46,227 bases of DNA from Nostoc sp. KVJ20. Its GTDB lineage: Bacteria > Cyanobacteriota > Cyanobacteriia > Cyanobacteriales > Nostocaceae. This document shows positions 9,501-16,584 of this stretch, piece by piece. Made by a program: the position numbers and the translations under genes. The stretch covers positions 1-46,227 of the forward strand of contig NZ_KV757723.1 of NCBI RefSeq assembly GCF_001712795.1, read 5' to 3'. Position 1 is the first letter of the stretch; each line of letters opens with the position of its first letter. Under the pieces are notes generated by a model that ran no database searches, was not told the DNA's origin, and was given only the letters and a program-made list of their open reading frames with translations.

Positions 9501-9809
9501 TGATGGATCTAGGTTTAAAACCTTGGGTAATGCTGCTGGTTTTTTCGCTTTTAGTGGTTTGAGTCCCAATTGTTGCGTGTAACCAAGTTTGTTCTCTTCT
9601 ACTACCTCACTCCAAGGTTTGATTGCTTCTCTAATATCAGGGCATTGGCAGTTATTAAAACACTGGTATTTCCCATTACTAGGGTTGATGCCTAAGTTAT
9701 GCCCACCGCAAGCTGGGCAGATGTATTTATTTTTCTCTTTGGCTGGTTCTAGCTGGTCTACAAAATTGCGAATATCAAAGGAGGCGAGTGCTTGTTGTGT
9801 GGTCAACAT
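6579..9809 (-). CDS. Plasmid primase-helicase (zinc finger, DUF3854/TOPRIM-like, SF3/D5 helicase)
   Basis: A 1076-aa protein and the best candidate replication initiator of this element. Order of parts: N-terminal zinc finger (C31, C34, C50, C54); a DUF3854-type TOPRIM-like domain at about 170-310 with EGEK at 212-215 and DHDETG at 261-266; a D5_N-like segment at 430-450 (CTNGVLGVD); an SF3 helicase with GLGSNGKD at 527-534 and an NWASENPQ/IFNLNETP region downstream; then a low-complexity Asn/Thr/Glu-rich tail from about 840. Such proteins prime and unwind DNA in P4-like phages and plasmids. GGAGG lies 9 nt before the ATG, which overlaps the stop of the preceding 96-aa gene (TAATG). It is coupled to the 84-aa gene downstream. 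Confidence 0.85.
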   Translation of the reverse strand: MLTTQQALASFDIRNFVDQLEPAKEKNKYICPACGGHNLGINPSNGKYQCFNNCQCPDIREAIKPWSEVVEENKLGYTQQLGLKPLKAKKPAALPKVLNLDPSELRICRLRSEITTPQPITPDFVPKSVSFKLSDDGATPKELKQITVIEYDYGNGRKSHRFECPCAALDKGRVKTFSVSRIDPTTNKATWKKEGYWPAYKQDEAIEIIKSTDGIPVLLAHEGEKCVEATRLSGLASITWVGNCSDGDIGKSLTQIKHSTGKDFLLAYCADHDETGWKKQERIKEVCAQAGVAFVAIDLLLIKPDLQNKGDVADIFESGMTGDELANLLLKQIEEITADAQSSSENVDSVDVATFDDDEPDSTFLQKGFNTLYRDRKWICADGLLYCWDGLHYKHSPDSVERPRITSYCNSYQVIKKTGKNFVITHPYAKPSKVKELLEWVKLRVEIDPQLLNPPGVNCTNGVLGVDWAAPKPEPVLEEHDPDKHFFTYPPLVKYDPQADPRHCDRLLSCLDSPQQQVLLRNLGASLDLKEVRKRRGRETKLLLACGLGSNGKDSIREVVSIIYGEQGMTSCSLADFAAYDEGRKFSLFPLVNSRVNWASENPQTARLDKIQSLKLFATGNVLHSERKGKDHIEFSPEGIGIFNLNETPALHGTIQAITDRIAALVFSKTFKSNPDPNNPNELLADPRFSYDLDFVRECVAPAFLNKMIAGLQALIEEGIDYSCTQQALEDIQAENSHLFQFSKDTGLGYKSDAIVTAFDLWSRLENWYIDNGTLSFDESSTGKVKAIWQEQSKPSDKTVKAINQVIARFKTLFPKAKLVTVPHPSGKRKLQALQGISFNDVPMSITDTPIAISSNSTADPPQLPHQEILINQDFHTNHTSLGDLEKKSTTELNTSSNIDLNIELNTDSSDQNQITHTNVSPANKENDSKLVWVVCDNVAPSTTADLGGVSTAVPDELIAMPNSLLTMEVAEEQAIDDLAGVCPQGDVAVLQQETNIQQEQEPNGDTCDTPLNAGGTDEVIANAELIRESIEDQSWEMIDELLEEWTDEFKSAVWKELTPEERKTVKQLKRGNTNE

Positions 9810-10099
9810 TAGCGAATACCTCCGATTTGATTCAATTGTTGAAAATTAGCTAGTACAAAAATCGCTGTATTGTCTGTGTAGCAAGTGTCTTCGAGGAATT
9901 GAAGGCAGTTAGTTAGCGTGTGATTACTTATTTCTGACAGCAACTGTTTTGATGCTGTAATATAGATACAATGCGCCCTGACGATGTTACCGATGCAATT
10001 GCGGTAACGTTCGTTGTAAACTTGTAGTCTAAGCATATTAAATTTTATTAAATCCGGGTCTTCCCGGTATGAGTGAACAAACAACGCTGAATCCGCCAA
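9809..10099 (-). CDS. 96-aa hypothetical protein, first gene of primase operon
   Basis: An open frame starting at a TTG (10099) and ending in TAATG, which overlaps the primase-helicase start, so it is probably translated with it. An in-frame ATG at 10036 (residue 22) would give a 75-aa protein. No ribosome site is obvious for the TTG. The product is mainly helical with three Cys and no known domain. It may be a small replication-control protein, but the sequence shows no function. Confidence 0.5.
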   Translation of the reverse strand: MADSALFVHSYREDPDLIKFNMLRLQVYNERYRNCIGNIVRAHCIYITASKQLLSEISNHTLTNCLQFLEDTCYTDNTAIFVLANFQQLNQIGGIR

Positions 10100-10120
10100 G
10101 ATAGGGCGTTGTTAAGAACT

Positions 10121-10151
10121 AAAAGCTCTCGGTTATAGCCGGGGGCTTTTT
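10121..10151 (-). terminator. Rho-independent terminator of the RHH gene
   Basis: Stem 10121-10132 pairs with 10139-10150 over 12 positions (two G-U type wobbles) around a 6-nt loop. A and T runs lie on both sides, so it could act bidirectionally. It lies 40 bp past the stop of the small minus-strand RHH gene, which it should terminate before the primase operon. Confidence 0.7.
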
Positions 10152-10170
10152 GCTAATGTTGTCAGGATTA

Positions 10171-10192
10171 TAGCACTATGGTCAGAGTGCTA
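10171..10192. promoter_or_regulatory. TAGCACT/AGTGCTA palindrome (second operator-like site)
   Basis: Seven-bp arms at 10171-10177 and 10186-10192 enclose 8 bp and overlap the stop codon of the RHH gene. The core matches the larger palindrome at 10437-10472. Confidence 0.45.
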
Positions 10193-10360
10193 TTTATTTT
10201 TAGTTGACTCAGGACTGTTTTCTTCCAGCCATTTATCAAGAAGACCTTTTAGCACTTCATCCATAGTTGTTTTTAACTGTATACAGGCTATTTTGAAGCG
10301 ATCGCGCTTTTCTTCCTCTACTCGAAATCGTACAAAAACCTGCTTGTTTGAATCACTCAT
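10190..10360 (-). CDS. 56-aa ribbon-helix-helix DNA-binding protein
   Basis: The product starts MSDSNKQVFVRFRVEEEKRD. A short beta strand (KQVFVRFRV) is followed by two helices (EEEKRDRFKIACIQLKTT, then MDEVLKGLLDKWLEE), the usual layout of an RHH/CopG-Arc fold. Such proteins bind short palindromes as dimers of dimers. The gene is divergent from the ParM operon. Palindromes with the core TAGCACTA lie on both sides of it: 10437-10472, over the ParM-operon promoter, and 10171-10192, over its own stop codon. It is therefore a likely repressor or partition adaptor of this locus. A HIP1 site lies inside the gene. Confidence 0.7.
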   Translation of the reverse strand: MSDSNKQVFVRFRVEEEKRDRFKIACIQLKTTMDEVLKGLLDKWLEENSPESTKNK

Positions 10361-10436
10361 AGCAAAATATTTTTATAGCAAATTAGCAATACTTTACTAT
10401 TTTCACAAAATAATTAGCATATCCAATTAAATGAAT

Positions 10437-10472
10437 TAATAGCACTATAATTTTTGTGCTATAGTGCTATTA
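10437..10472 (+). promoter_or_regulatory. Operator palindrome over the ParM-operon promoter
   Basis: Perfect 13-bp arms TAATAGCACTATA (10437-10449) and its complement (10460-10472) flank a 10-nt spacer that carries an extra half-site (GTGCT). A TATAAT -10 hexamer (10446-10451) lies inside the left arm, so a bound protein would block RNA polymerase. The RHH protein at 10190-10360 and the ParR-like protein at 11662-11889 are the candidate binders. The site could also work as a small centromere. Confidence 0.65.
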
Positions 10473-10616
10473 AGGTAAAAACGCCACGGAATGACCAAAC
10501 CTGCATTAGATGGGATAAGTGCCAGTGTGCCACCGCATCATTGCATAGATAGTCAAAACCAAAGCAGCAAGCCTATTTCAGAACTTTGTCAATTAAATAT
10601 TTTGAGGATTTTTCCG

Positions 10617-11675
10617 ATGACAGATTTGGCAGTTCATACCGAAAATGCCAACACTGGGCAAAAAGGTACACTCACTATCGTTGCTGGTTACGACCTCGGT
10701 AATTCCAGTATTAAATTTGTATCATCAGACCGCCAGATAAGATTTCCCAGTTATTTAGAGAATTGCTACTACCGTCCTACAGAGACTCCCACAGAAGGTT
10801 ACGTTGAGTACCTAGAGGGTGATGCACTAACTAAACTGGACTACAAGCAATGGTTATCGGGTTATGCAGCTTACGATGCCAATCCGAAAAACCATCTTCG
10901 GGTTACTGATGATGCTACTGCAAAGGTGAGTCAATCGCTGAAACATTTGCTAGCAGTGCTTTCCTACTACCCTTACAAAGCTTCGATTGAGTTAGTAATC
11001 TGTGCATCTTTGCACGAAAGAGGCGATTTAGAAGATCAGCTGATTGAAGCACTCACTGGCCGCCATGTCGTCAAGTTTGGCGGTAAGATTTGCCCCACCG
11101 AGGTCAAGATCCATGTTTTGAAGGTTTACGACGAAGGGCACGCAGCGATCGCCGCCTTTGCCCAGAACTTGAACACCAGTAAACAAAACGTAATTGTTGA
11201 CATAGGGAATCGGACAGTTATTGCCACTTTGATAGGTTCCAAAGGACATCTAGCTAACCGAAAGACTTTTGATAACGGTGTGGAAGAGTTGATCCGAATG
11301 ATTTCGGTCAACCCAGACTTTAAGAATCGCTTGGTAGGCGAGATTGCAATGCCGCACCTTATCCGCCAGGGACTAGAAAGCACTGACAAGCCCTTTTGGT
11401 ACGGCAAACAGTTCAGTTTTCAAGATGTCTACCAAAAAGAGTTAGCGCCTTGGGTACAAAAGTCCCTAGCGCCAGTATTCAAGTTTATCCACCCTTGGAA
11501 GATTAATGCAGATGTCTGCTTAATTACTGGGGGAGGCTCACGACTGTCATCAGTGAGTGAAGCACTTCAGGCTAAAGGGTTCGTGGTAGCAGATAACCCA
11601 GTGTGGGCAAACGCGATTGGGCTTGAACAATTAGCAAAGATGATTCATTTAAGGAGTGTGAATGAACAGCAATGA
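10617..11675 (+). CDS. parM: ParM/StbA-like actin ATPase for plasmid segregation
   Basis: A 352-aa protein of the actin-HSP70 fold. Phosphate-1 loop is GYDLGNSSIKF (D26, G28, N29), phosphate-2 is VIVDIGNRT (D195, G197), and the adenosine motif is ITGGGSRL (about 303-310). Such proteins polymerise into filaments that push plasmid copies apart when captured by a ParR/parC complex. I prefer the ATG at 10617 because GAGGA lies about 8 nt upstream and the actin fold begins soon after. An in-frame ATG at 10491 would add 42 unconserved-looking residues. The gene heads a long operon, overlaps the ParR-like gene by 14 bp, and has the operator at 10437-10472 upstream. Confidence 0.85.
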   Translation: MTDLAVHTENANTGQKGTLTIVAGYDLGNSSIKFVSSDRQIRFPSYLENCYYRPTETPTEGYVEYLEGDALTKLDYKQWLSGYAAYDANPKNHLRVTDDATAKVSQSLKHLLAVLSYYPYKASIELVICASLHERGDLEDQLIEALTGRHVVKFGGKICPTEVKIHVLKVYDEGHAAIAAFAQNLNTSKQNVIVDIGNRTVIATLIGSKGHLANRKTFDNGVEELIRMISVNPDFKNRLVGEIAMPHLIRQGLESTDKPFWYGKQFSFQDVYQKELAPWVQKSLAPVFKFIHPWKINADVCLITGGGSRLSSVSEALQAKGFVVADNPVWANAIGLEQLAKMIHLRSVNEQQ

Positions 11676-11889
11676 AAGCATTCGGGTAGTGATTCGTAAG
11701 CCCTACCACCCATTACTAAAAAAGCTTGCACAACAAATGAACTTAGACGATTACGGGGAGGTGATTAACTTCCTACTTTTAGAATTCCAGCGAAATGGGT
11801 ACAACTTCCAAGCTGAACAACCGACTGATTCTAAGCTCCAACAACAAGACGAAAAAAATTTAGTTAACAATCTCGCTGCAATGTTCTAG
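11662..11889 (+). CDS. ParR-like small DNA-binding adaptor
   Basis: A 75-aa protein starting 14 bp before the end of the actin gene, with AAGGAG 5 nt before its ATG. The N-terminal strand SIRVVIRKP and following helices (HPLLKKLAQQMNLDDYGEVINFLLLEF) fit an RHH-like fold, and the C-terminus is a Gln/Asn-rich tail. In ParM loci the second gene normally encodes ParR, which binds parC repeats and caps the actin filament. The assignment rests mostly on position and predicted fold, not on clear sequence identity. The 11-bp repeats at 3893-4105 or the repeats at 16216-16356 are possible targets. Confidence 0.6.
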   Translation: MNSNESIRVVIRKPYHPLLKKLAQQMNLDDYGEVINFLLLEFQRNGYNFQAEQPTDSKLQQQDEKNLVNNLAAMF

Positions 11890-11891
11890 CC

Positions 11892-12107
11892 ATGAAAATC
11901 AACAAAACACTTGGATTCTCTGTTGCTGCCCTTGGCTTTCTAGCCCTCGGCTATTTCGGAGTGCAGTACTTCGGTCGTAACAATATGTTCACCATCGCCG
12001 CAGCCGTGGGAGGTGCAGGGGCCATCAGCTATGTACTTCAGAAACCGAGTCAACCAGAAGCGCCAACCGCACCGATAAAAGCTCAAAGGAAAGGGAAGAA
12101 GTCATGA
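11892..12107 (+). CDS. 71-aa small membrane protein in ParM operon
   Basis: Two short hydrophobic segments (LGFSVAALGFLALGYFGVQYF, about 7-27, and MFTIAAAVGGAGAISYVL, about 32-49) are followed by a Pro/Lys-rich basic cytoplasmic-type tail. Its start is 2 bp after the previous stop and its end overlaps the next ATG (ATGA). No family is recognised. With the 192-aa protein and the TraD-like ATPase it suggests that this operon has a membrane-linked part. Confidence 0.65.
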   Translation: MKINKTLGFSVAALGFLALGYFGVQYFGRNNMFTIAAAVGGAGAISYVLQKPSQPEAPTAPIKAQRKGKKS

Positions 12108-12379
12108 GCCACCAAGACACCCAAAACACACAACCATCGCTAACAACTACCGAAATAATGACCATCATCCTCGGTTGTGAACAGACTCTAAGGTTTGTGC
12201 AAGCATCTCCCAATTACAAGCAAATCGAAGCCTCCGAGCGGTTCAGTACATCGAATGACCTGCGTCTGGGCGATGCCGTTCAAGCCTTGATGGAGATTCA
12301 CGAAGCAATCCTAAATATCGAGTTTTACTCTCAAGTTGAGGGACAAGCTTATGCTTTCAATGACAGCCTTACAGCGTAA
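12104..12379 (+). CDS. 91-aa hypothetical protein in ParM operon
   Basis: A soluble, mostly helical protein (TTTEIMTIILGCEQTLRFV near the start). It overlaps the preceding gene by 4 bp (ATGA) with GGGAAG upstream, so it is probably translated by coupling. No domain or motif is recognised. It ends inside the next small gene. Confidence 0.6.
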   Translation: MSHQDTQNTQPSLTTTEIMTIILGCEQTLRFVQASPNYKQIEASERFSTSNDLRLGDAVQALMEIHEAILNIEFYSQVEGQAYAFNDSLTA

Positions 12380-12545
12380 TCATCTGTACCAATTCCGTGG
12401 TCAACAACTGCGCTACAGCCATCGTTCTAATTGTGGAGTCAATGCCCCTTTCGTTTTCAATGACTCCAAAGGCAGACGCAAAGAATTAAGCCAAAACCAA
12501 GTGCAGAGGGAGGTTTTTGAACTTGTTGAGTTTTGTGAGAACTGA
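12351..12545 (+). CDS. Short hypothetical protein in ParM operon
   Basis: About 64 residues from the ATG at 12351, which has GAGGGA 8 nt upstream. A TTG at 12336 and an ATG at 12360 are other possible starts. It overlaps the 91-aa gene in another frame by about 29 bp. The sequence is basic and polar (LYQFRGQQLRYSHRSNCGV) with a C-terminal helix (QREVFELVEFCEN). No family recognised. A short palindrome-like segment (GGTGCGATTGCACC) follows the stop. Confidence 0.5.
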   Translation: MLSMTALQRNHLYQFRGQQLRYSHRSNCGVNAPFVFNDSKGRRKELSQNQVQREVFELVEFCEN

Positions 12546-12641
12546 CTCTGGTGCGATTGCACCGACGACCAATCATTGCAATCGCCCCACTCTGGTATGT
12601 ATCTCTCGCCGCAAACGAAAAGTACAAAAGGATTCTAACAA

Positions 12642-13058
12642 ATGGCACTAGATTATAGAAATCCCAATGATTGGGGGCGCTGTTCTTTCACTGATAATGC
12701 TTTGAAACTCCAGCAATTTAAGGCTCTTAACCCAACAGCTACGAAGCGCGAAATAAATATTTTTCTTTGCAGCCTTTACTTACCCCTCACCGGAACCGAA
12801 TTCTTAGCAACTCATGAAACCATTGATGACCATCCATACTCTGCTGCATTTGGTCAATTCTTGGGCAACGGTATTGACCCGGATATTGCAAATATCTTAG
12901 CGTTTGGCTCTAAGCGATTTGATTTAATCTCTGATGATTTTGATGATCCAATACGGCAACTAGCAACGAGAATTTATAGCCGATTTTCAGAGATGGGTTA
13001 CTGGGATAAGTTGCCCCAATCATCCAGCAATATCGACTATGACTACATCCCTTATTAG
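12642..13058 (+). CDS. 138-aa hypothetical protein
   Basis: A soluble acidic protein beginning MALDYRNPNDWGRCSFTDNA with no recognised domain. AAAGGA lies 7-8 nt before the ATG. The C-terminus is Asp/Tyr-rich (SSSNIDYDYIPY). Eight bp separate it from the next gene, so it is in the same operon as the actin homologue. Conserved function is unknown. Confidence 0.65.
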   Translation: MALDYRNPNDWGRCSFTDNALKLQQFKALNPTATKREINIFLCSLYLPLTGTEFLATHETIDDHPYSAAFGQFLGNGIDPDIANILAFGSKRFDLISDDFDDPIRQLATRIYSRFSEMGYWDKLPQSSSNIDYDYIPY

Positions 13059-13066
13059 GAGGTAAA

Positions 13067-13738
13067 ATGGCGCGTAATTTTGGAGCAGCAAAACTCAAAA
13101 ACCATATTCACAACAATGCCCCCGGTACGTTAGGAGCAATGGGCAGACTGTTTGATGTCTCAGAATCGGACTTCAACAAAGCCCTCCTTGGCGACCAAAC
13201 GGTAATCACCAAAATTGCAGACATGGCGCGACTGTCTGACACCGCTAAGGCTAATCTGCCTAAAGCTTTGGAGGCATACCGAAAGATTATCGAAACAACT
13301 GGGGATGTAAACCAAGCCTATGCCGAACTGGTGCAACTGACCCAGAAGCACGGAACGCAAACCCTGAAAGCTATCAACACTAGTAAGACAGGAGAGCAGC
13401 GTTTCAAAAATGAGATGACCGAAATGCAGGCGGAACACGTCAACGCCACCACTGCCGAGGCTACCCGTCACGCCCAACGCTCATCCTTGATTCAGATATC
13501 TGGGGCCACAGCAGACCTTATGGCATTGGCTAAGTATGAAGTTGATTTAATCAAAGCTTCTAACAAACTGCCTGAAACACAAGATGCAGCAGATCGCGCT
13601 TACGAAAACGCCGTAACTACCGCACTGTGGACAAACGGTAGTGAAGCCAAGACTGACCGCATACCCAAGCCCAATTACTCGCGCACTGCTGGGATTAGCC
13701 GAGTAGGGCAGTGGTTCCGCAACTTCATGGGCATTTAA
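13067..13738 (+). CDS. 223-aa hypothetical helical protein
   Basis: A mostly alpha-helical, Ala/Thr/Lys-rich protein with no recognised family. A near-consensus ribosome site (TTAGGAGGTAAAATG) suggests strong translation, so it may be the most abundant product of this operon. It has no signal peptide or membrane segment. The rich helical content suggests a structural or DNA-organising role, but this is only inference. A terminator-like hairpin follows. Confidence 0.65.
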   Translation: MARNFGAAKLKNHIHNNAPGTLGAMGRLFDVSESDFNKALLGDQTVITKIADMARLSDTAKANLPKALEAYRKIIETTGDVNQAYAELVQLTQKHGTQTLKAINTSKTGEQRFKNEMTEMQAEHVNATTAEATRHAQRSSLIQISGATADLMALAKYEVDLIKASNKLPETQDAADRAYENAVTTALWTNGSEAKTDRIPKPNYSRTAGISRVGQWFRNFMGI

Positions 13739-13753
13739 CCCATAGGTAAGTCG

Positions 13754-13790
13754 AAAGCCAGTAGTGAGCCAAAACTCTGGCTTTTTCTGT
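13754..13790 (+). terminator. Intra-operon terminator or attenuator
   Basis: AAAGCCAG (13754-13761) pairs perfectly with CTGGCTTT (13777-13784) around a 15-nt loop, followed by a T-rich tail. It lies between the 223-aa and 192-aa genes and could lower transcription of the last two genes relative to the partition genes. Confidence 0.6.
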
Positions 13791-13810
13791 TTCACCCACG
13801 CGAGGTAAAC

Positions 13811-14389
13811 ATGAATGAAATTGATTCCTTATTATCACAGTTCCAAAACACCAGTGAACAGTCCACACCAATGCTCTGGGGTGAAACTACTTCAGAAAAA
13901 CCGACCCCAGAGAATGAAGACGGCGAACGGCTAGAACAGTCCATCCGTGATGTCTTCAGTAACAAGCAACTGCTAAACAAAGCACTGGCTACATTCTTGG
14001 GAGTGTTCACCGCCAATGCTGGAGTCAGCCTACTCACAACTCTTGGAATTGGGGCAATGGCTTCTGGCACATTGGGCAGCATTGTACTGGGGCTATTCTT
14101 CGCCAATACCCTGACCAAGCTTCACTACGACGGACAAATCCACATTGACAAAGATTTTTTGGTAGCGACCGCCCAAACCGCAAGTGTAGGAGCTTCGTTG
14201 TGGATTGCCTTTGATGAATATAGGGCAGTGTCAGAAGCAACTAATACAGGTAAGACACGGTTTTATCAGGAGGTTAAAACCTACGAAGTTAAGCCAACTC
14301 CCAAGAGTGAAATACCTTGGCTGTGGATTGGGGTAGGTGCTTTTGTGTTGTTGGTGATTGCAGCAATCGTCAGGGGGACAAACCAATGA
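13811..14389 (+). CDS. 192-aa membrane protein preceding TraD-like ATPase
   Basis: An N-terminal hydrophilic stretch of about 55 residues is followed by hydrophobic segments near 57-95 (including GIGAMASGTLGSIVLGLFF), a weaker one near 117-130, and a clear C-terminal membrane helix (WLWIGVGAFVLLVIAAIV, about 170-187). GAGGT precedes the ATG. Its stop overlaps the start of the TraD-like gene (ATGA), so the two are probably partners in the membrane. The family is not recognised. Confidence 0.65.
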   Translation: MNEIDSLLSQFQNTSEQSTPMLWGETTSEKPTPENEDGERLEQSIRDVFSNKQLLNKALATFLGVFTANAGVSLLTTLGIGAMASGTLGSIVLGLFFANTLTKLHYDGQIHIDKDFLVATAQTASVGASLWIAFDEYRAVSEATNTGKTRFYQEVKTYEVKPTPKSEIPWLWIGVGAFVLLVIAAIVRGTNQ

Positions 14390-16209
14390 AACGTAAGCAA
14401 TTCGAGTCATACTTGCGTTCAGGAAGAGCGAACAATATCACTGTAGGGGTGCTGGCGGCCATCGGGTTGATTTGTGGGGCAAAGTCATTTACTGGCGCTC
14501 AAACTAGTTTGGTTGAATATTGCTTTATCCCCCAAACTCTAAAAAACCCAGTGAACCGTTTGCGGTACTGCACACAAGACTTGCGGTACATTATGCCCCT
14601 TCACGAGTTTAATGCCCCTGTTTACGCCCCAGCTAACCCGGAGTTTCAACGTGATAGCTTTCTGCCAACTAAGGCAACCCGTCTAAGAATTATTCCCCCA
14701 AGTAACCCAGATAAGCCGCTTTGGGGTCTAGCCGCAGTAGTGGCCACAGGTGGTGCTTTCGCATTGTCTAAAGCTAGGGAATGGCGATTGATGCAGATGT
14801 TACCCGAACTGAGGAATGAGCTAAAAGCCAACTGGTTAATCAGCAAGCTTCGTGAAGGTTTAAGACTCCACAAGGAAAGTTACACCGCACAGCTAGACTA
14901 CGAGTTTCACCAATGGTCAGAGAATCGACGGCTAAGAGCAGCACAATTATCAAAGATGACACCGGAAGAATTAGCCATATTTCAAGAGCAAGTCAGGTTA
15001 AAGGCAGAAGCCGAAGCACGGGTGCAACTGCAACAGGCAACTGGACAACCCGCCGCAGCATTACCGGGGCAGTCAATGCAGGATATCGCCAGGGGTGACG
15101 ATAAAGTGACCGGCTCTCAACAGCAGACATTACAACAAAATACTGCCCAAAGTCTTCACCCATCAGAAGCTCTTGCCCTGAATACTTTGCAAGCCCTAGC
15201 CAGAGCCGATAGCTCTACTGCTTTAGTCGCTGCACCAGGAAGCGGTAAATCAGTCACCCTCAATTATTTGATTGAGAAAATCCTTGCAGATTCCCCCAAC
15301 GCGGATATTTGGGTAATTAGTGCTAAGAATGATAGTTTCTGCGGGTTACGGGAGAAAGAAAGGGTAATTGTCTTTGACGGGGAAAACCCAGACCTAGCTA
15401 AAGAAGTCATTGACCGCTTTTATCTTAACTACAAACTAAGAAAACAGCTACCAGAATCAAAACGCGAATCCTTACCGCCATTGATTCTAATTCTGGATGA
15501 TTGGTTAGTGATTGCTGACCAATTAAGTAAGCATTACTCCGACTGGAATTATGGCGGTAAATTACTTGATGTTTTACTGATTGGTAGAGAGTTTAATACT
15601 AAGTTTATTGCTTCCCTACAGTCTTTTAATCTGGCAGCATTGGGCATTGAAAAGATGGATGCCCAAACTCGTCTTTGTCTCAATCTATTGTTGTTAGGTA
15701 ACAGGTATATCAAGAACGGAAGGGAACAAGAATCTTATGGGGTACTGGAGTTGATTTTAAATAGAGGTGACATTATTCCAGGTAAGCAAGAGCGGGAGCA
15801 AATTAAATCTAAATACTTGGATATTAAAGCAGTCTCTTATCAAAACCTCCGCCCAGTTATGATTGCTTCCGTTGGTGGTTTTGTTGTGGCATTAATGCCT
15901 CTCTTATCTAATAAAGTCAACTCGATTGCTTCGGAGCAGGAATATCTAGATAGAGTATTTGACTTGGAATTTAATTTAACTGCTGCTCACAATGGACATT
16001 CAAAGCCATTATCTGAAGTAGCGAAAAAGATTTATGAATACTTCCAGAATGTGAAGTCTAAAACACCAAAAACATTACGTGATTTGAAGAAGGCAGATAG
16101 GTTATCCGGCTATTCAGAATCAGAATTAATTGATGGTTTAGCTGAATTAGTTAAGACTGAGAAGGTAAATCCTGATGGGAATGATAGCTACTCCCTGCCT
16201 GATTGGTGA
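14386..16209 (+). CDS. TraD/FtsK-like membrane ATPase (coupling-protein-like)
   Basis: A 607-aa P-loop ATPase. Two N-terminal membrane segments (about 17-35 and 108-127) precede a helical linker, then Walker A APGSGKS (283-289) and Walker B LILILDDW with D371/D372. The order of two membrane helices followed by a RecA-like motor fits type IV coupling proteins and FtsK-like DNA pumps. A winged-helix-like C-terminus (KTPKTLRDLKKADRLSGYSE) may contact DNA. The start at 14386 overlaps the previous stop; a longer frame from 14317 would lie inside the upstream gene and is unlikely. With the relaxase it may form a minimal mobilisation set. No other type IV secretion genes are seen. Confidence 0.75.
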   Translation: MKRKQFESYLRSGRANNITVGVLAAIGLICGAKSFTGAQTSLVEYCFIPQTLKNPVNRLRYCTQDLRYIMPLHEFNAPVYAPANPEFQRDSFLPTKATRLRIIPPSNPDKPLWGLAAVVATGGAFALSKAREWRLMQMLPELRNELKANWLISKLREGLRLHKESYTAQLDYEFHQWSENRRLRAAQLSKMTPEELAIFQEQVRLKAEAEARVQLQQATGQPAAALPGQSMQDIARGDDKVTGSQQQTLQQNTAQSLHPSEALALNTLQALARADSSTALVAAPGSGKSVTLNYLIEKILADSPNADIWVISAKNDSFCGLREKERVIVFDGENPDLAKEVIDRFYLNYKLRKQLPESKRESLPPLILILDDWLVIADQLSKHYSDWNYGGKLLDVLLIGREFNTKFIASLQSFNLAALGIEKMDAQTRLCLNLLLLGNRYIKNGREQESYGVLELILNRGDIIPGKQEREQIKSKYLDIKAVSYQNLRPVMIASVGGFVVALMPLLSNKVNSIASEQEYLDRVFDLEFNLTAAHNGHSKPLSEVAKKIYEYFQNVKSKTPKTLRDLKKADRLSGYSESELIDGLAELVKTEKVNPDGNDSYSLPDW

Positions 16210-16215
16210 AGGTAA

Positions 16216-16356
16216 TGCCGTAATGCCGTGGTGAGAATCAGGTCTGTTTTACGGGCTGTAATGGGTGTCTACGGCATACGGCACAATCACGGCAATCCAT
16301 ACCCTGCAAAGGTCGTAACCTACGGCACTGCTACGGCAGCACGGACAACCACGGCA
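16216..16356. repeat. Cluster of ACGGCA/TGCCGT hexamers
   Basis: ACGGCA occurs at 16271, 16278, 16289, 16322, 16333 and 16351, and its complement TGCCGT at 16216 and 16224. The copies at 16278, 16289, 16322 and 16333 keep an 11-bp phase. The core resembles the TGCCAT repeats at 3.9-4.1 kb. The cluster lies just after the ParM operon in the 375-bp gap before the STAND gene. It could be a centromere, iteron or operator region. From 16360 to 16584 I see only AT-rich sequence and no gene. Confidence 0.5.
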
Positions 16357-16584
16357 GAAGCACCAATAATTTTTCAGCCGATAAATAGCCAGTTATCATT
16401 AAAAGATTAGAAAAAAAACGCTGAAAATTGTAACTATTGGGTTATAACCATTACTTCTAGAAAAAGGTGATGGTGCGCTCACAGTGCAATTTAGGCTATG
16501 ACAGGATAAACATTTTTACAGTCCATACATCATATAGCAAGTTTTTTTAACCTATCTTGCTGAACTTGCTTCTATCTCGGCTCA

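Noticed and set aside
14317..14385. Upstream extension of the TraD-like gene
   Set aside because: It lies inside the 192-aa membrane protein gene; the ATG at 14386 overlaps the stop in the usual ATGA manner.
16228..16410. 60-codon frame after the TraD-like gene
   Set aside because: It is a translation of the ACGGCA repeat cluster, without ribosome site.
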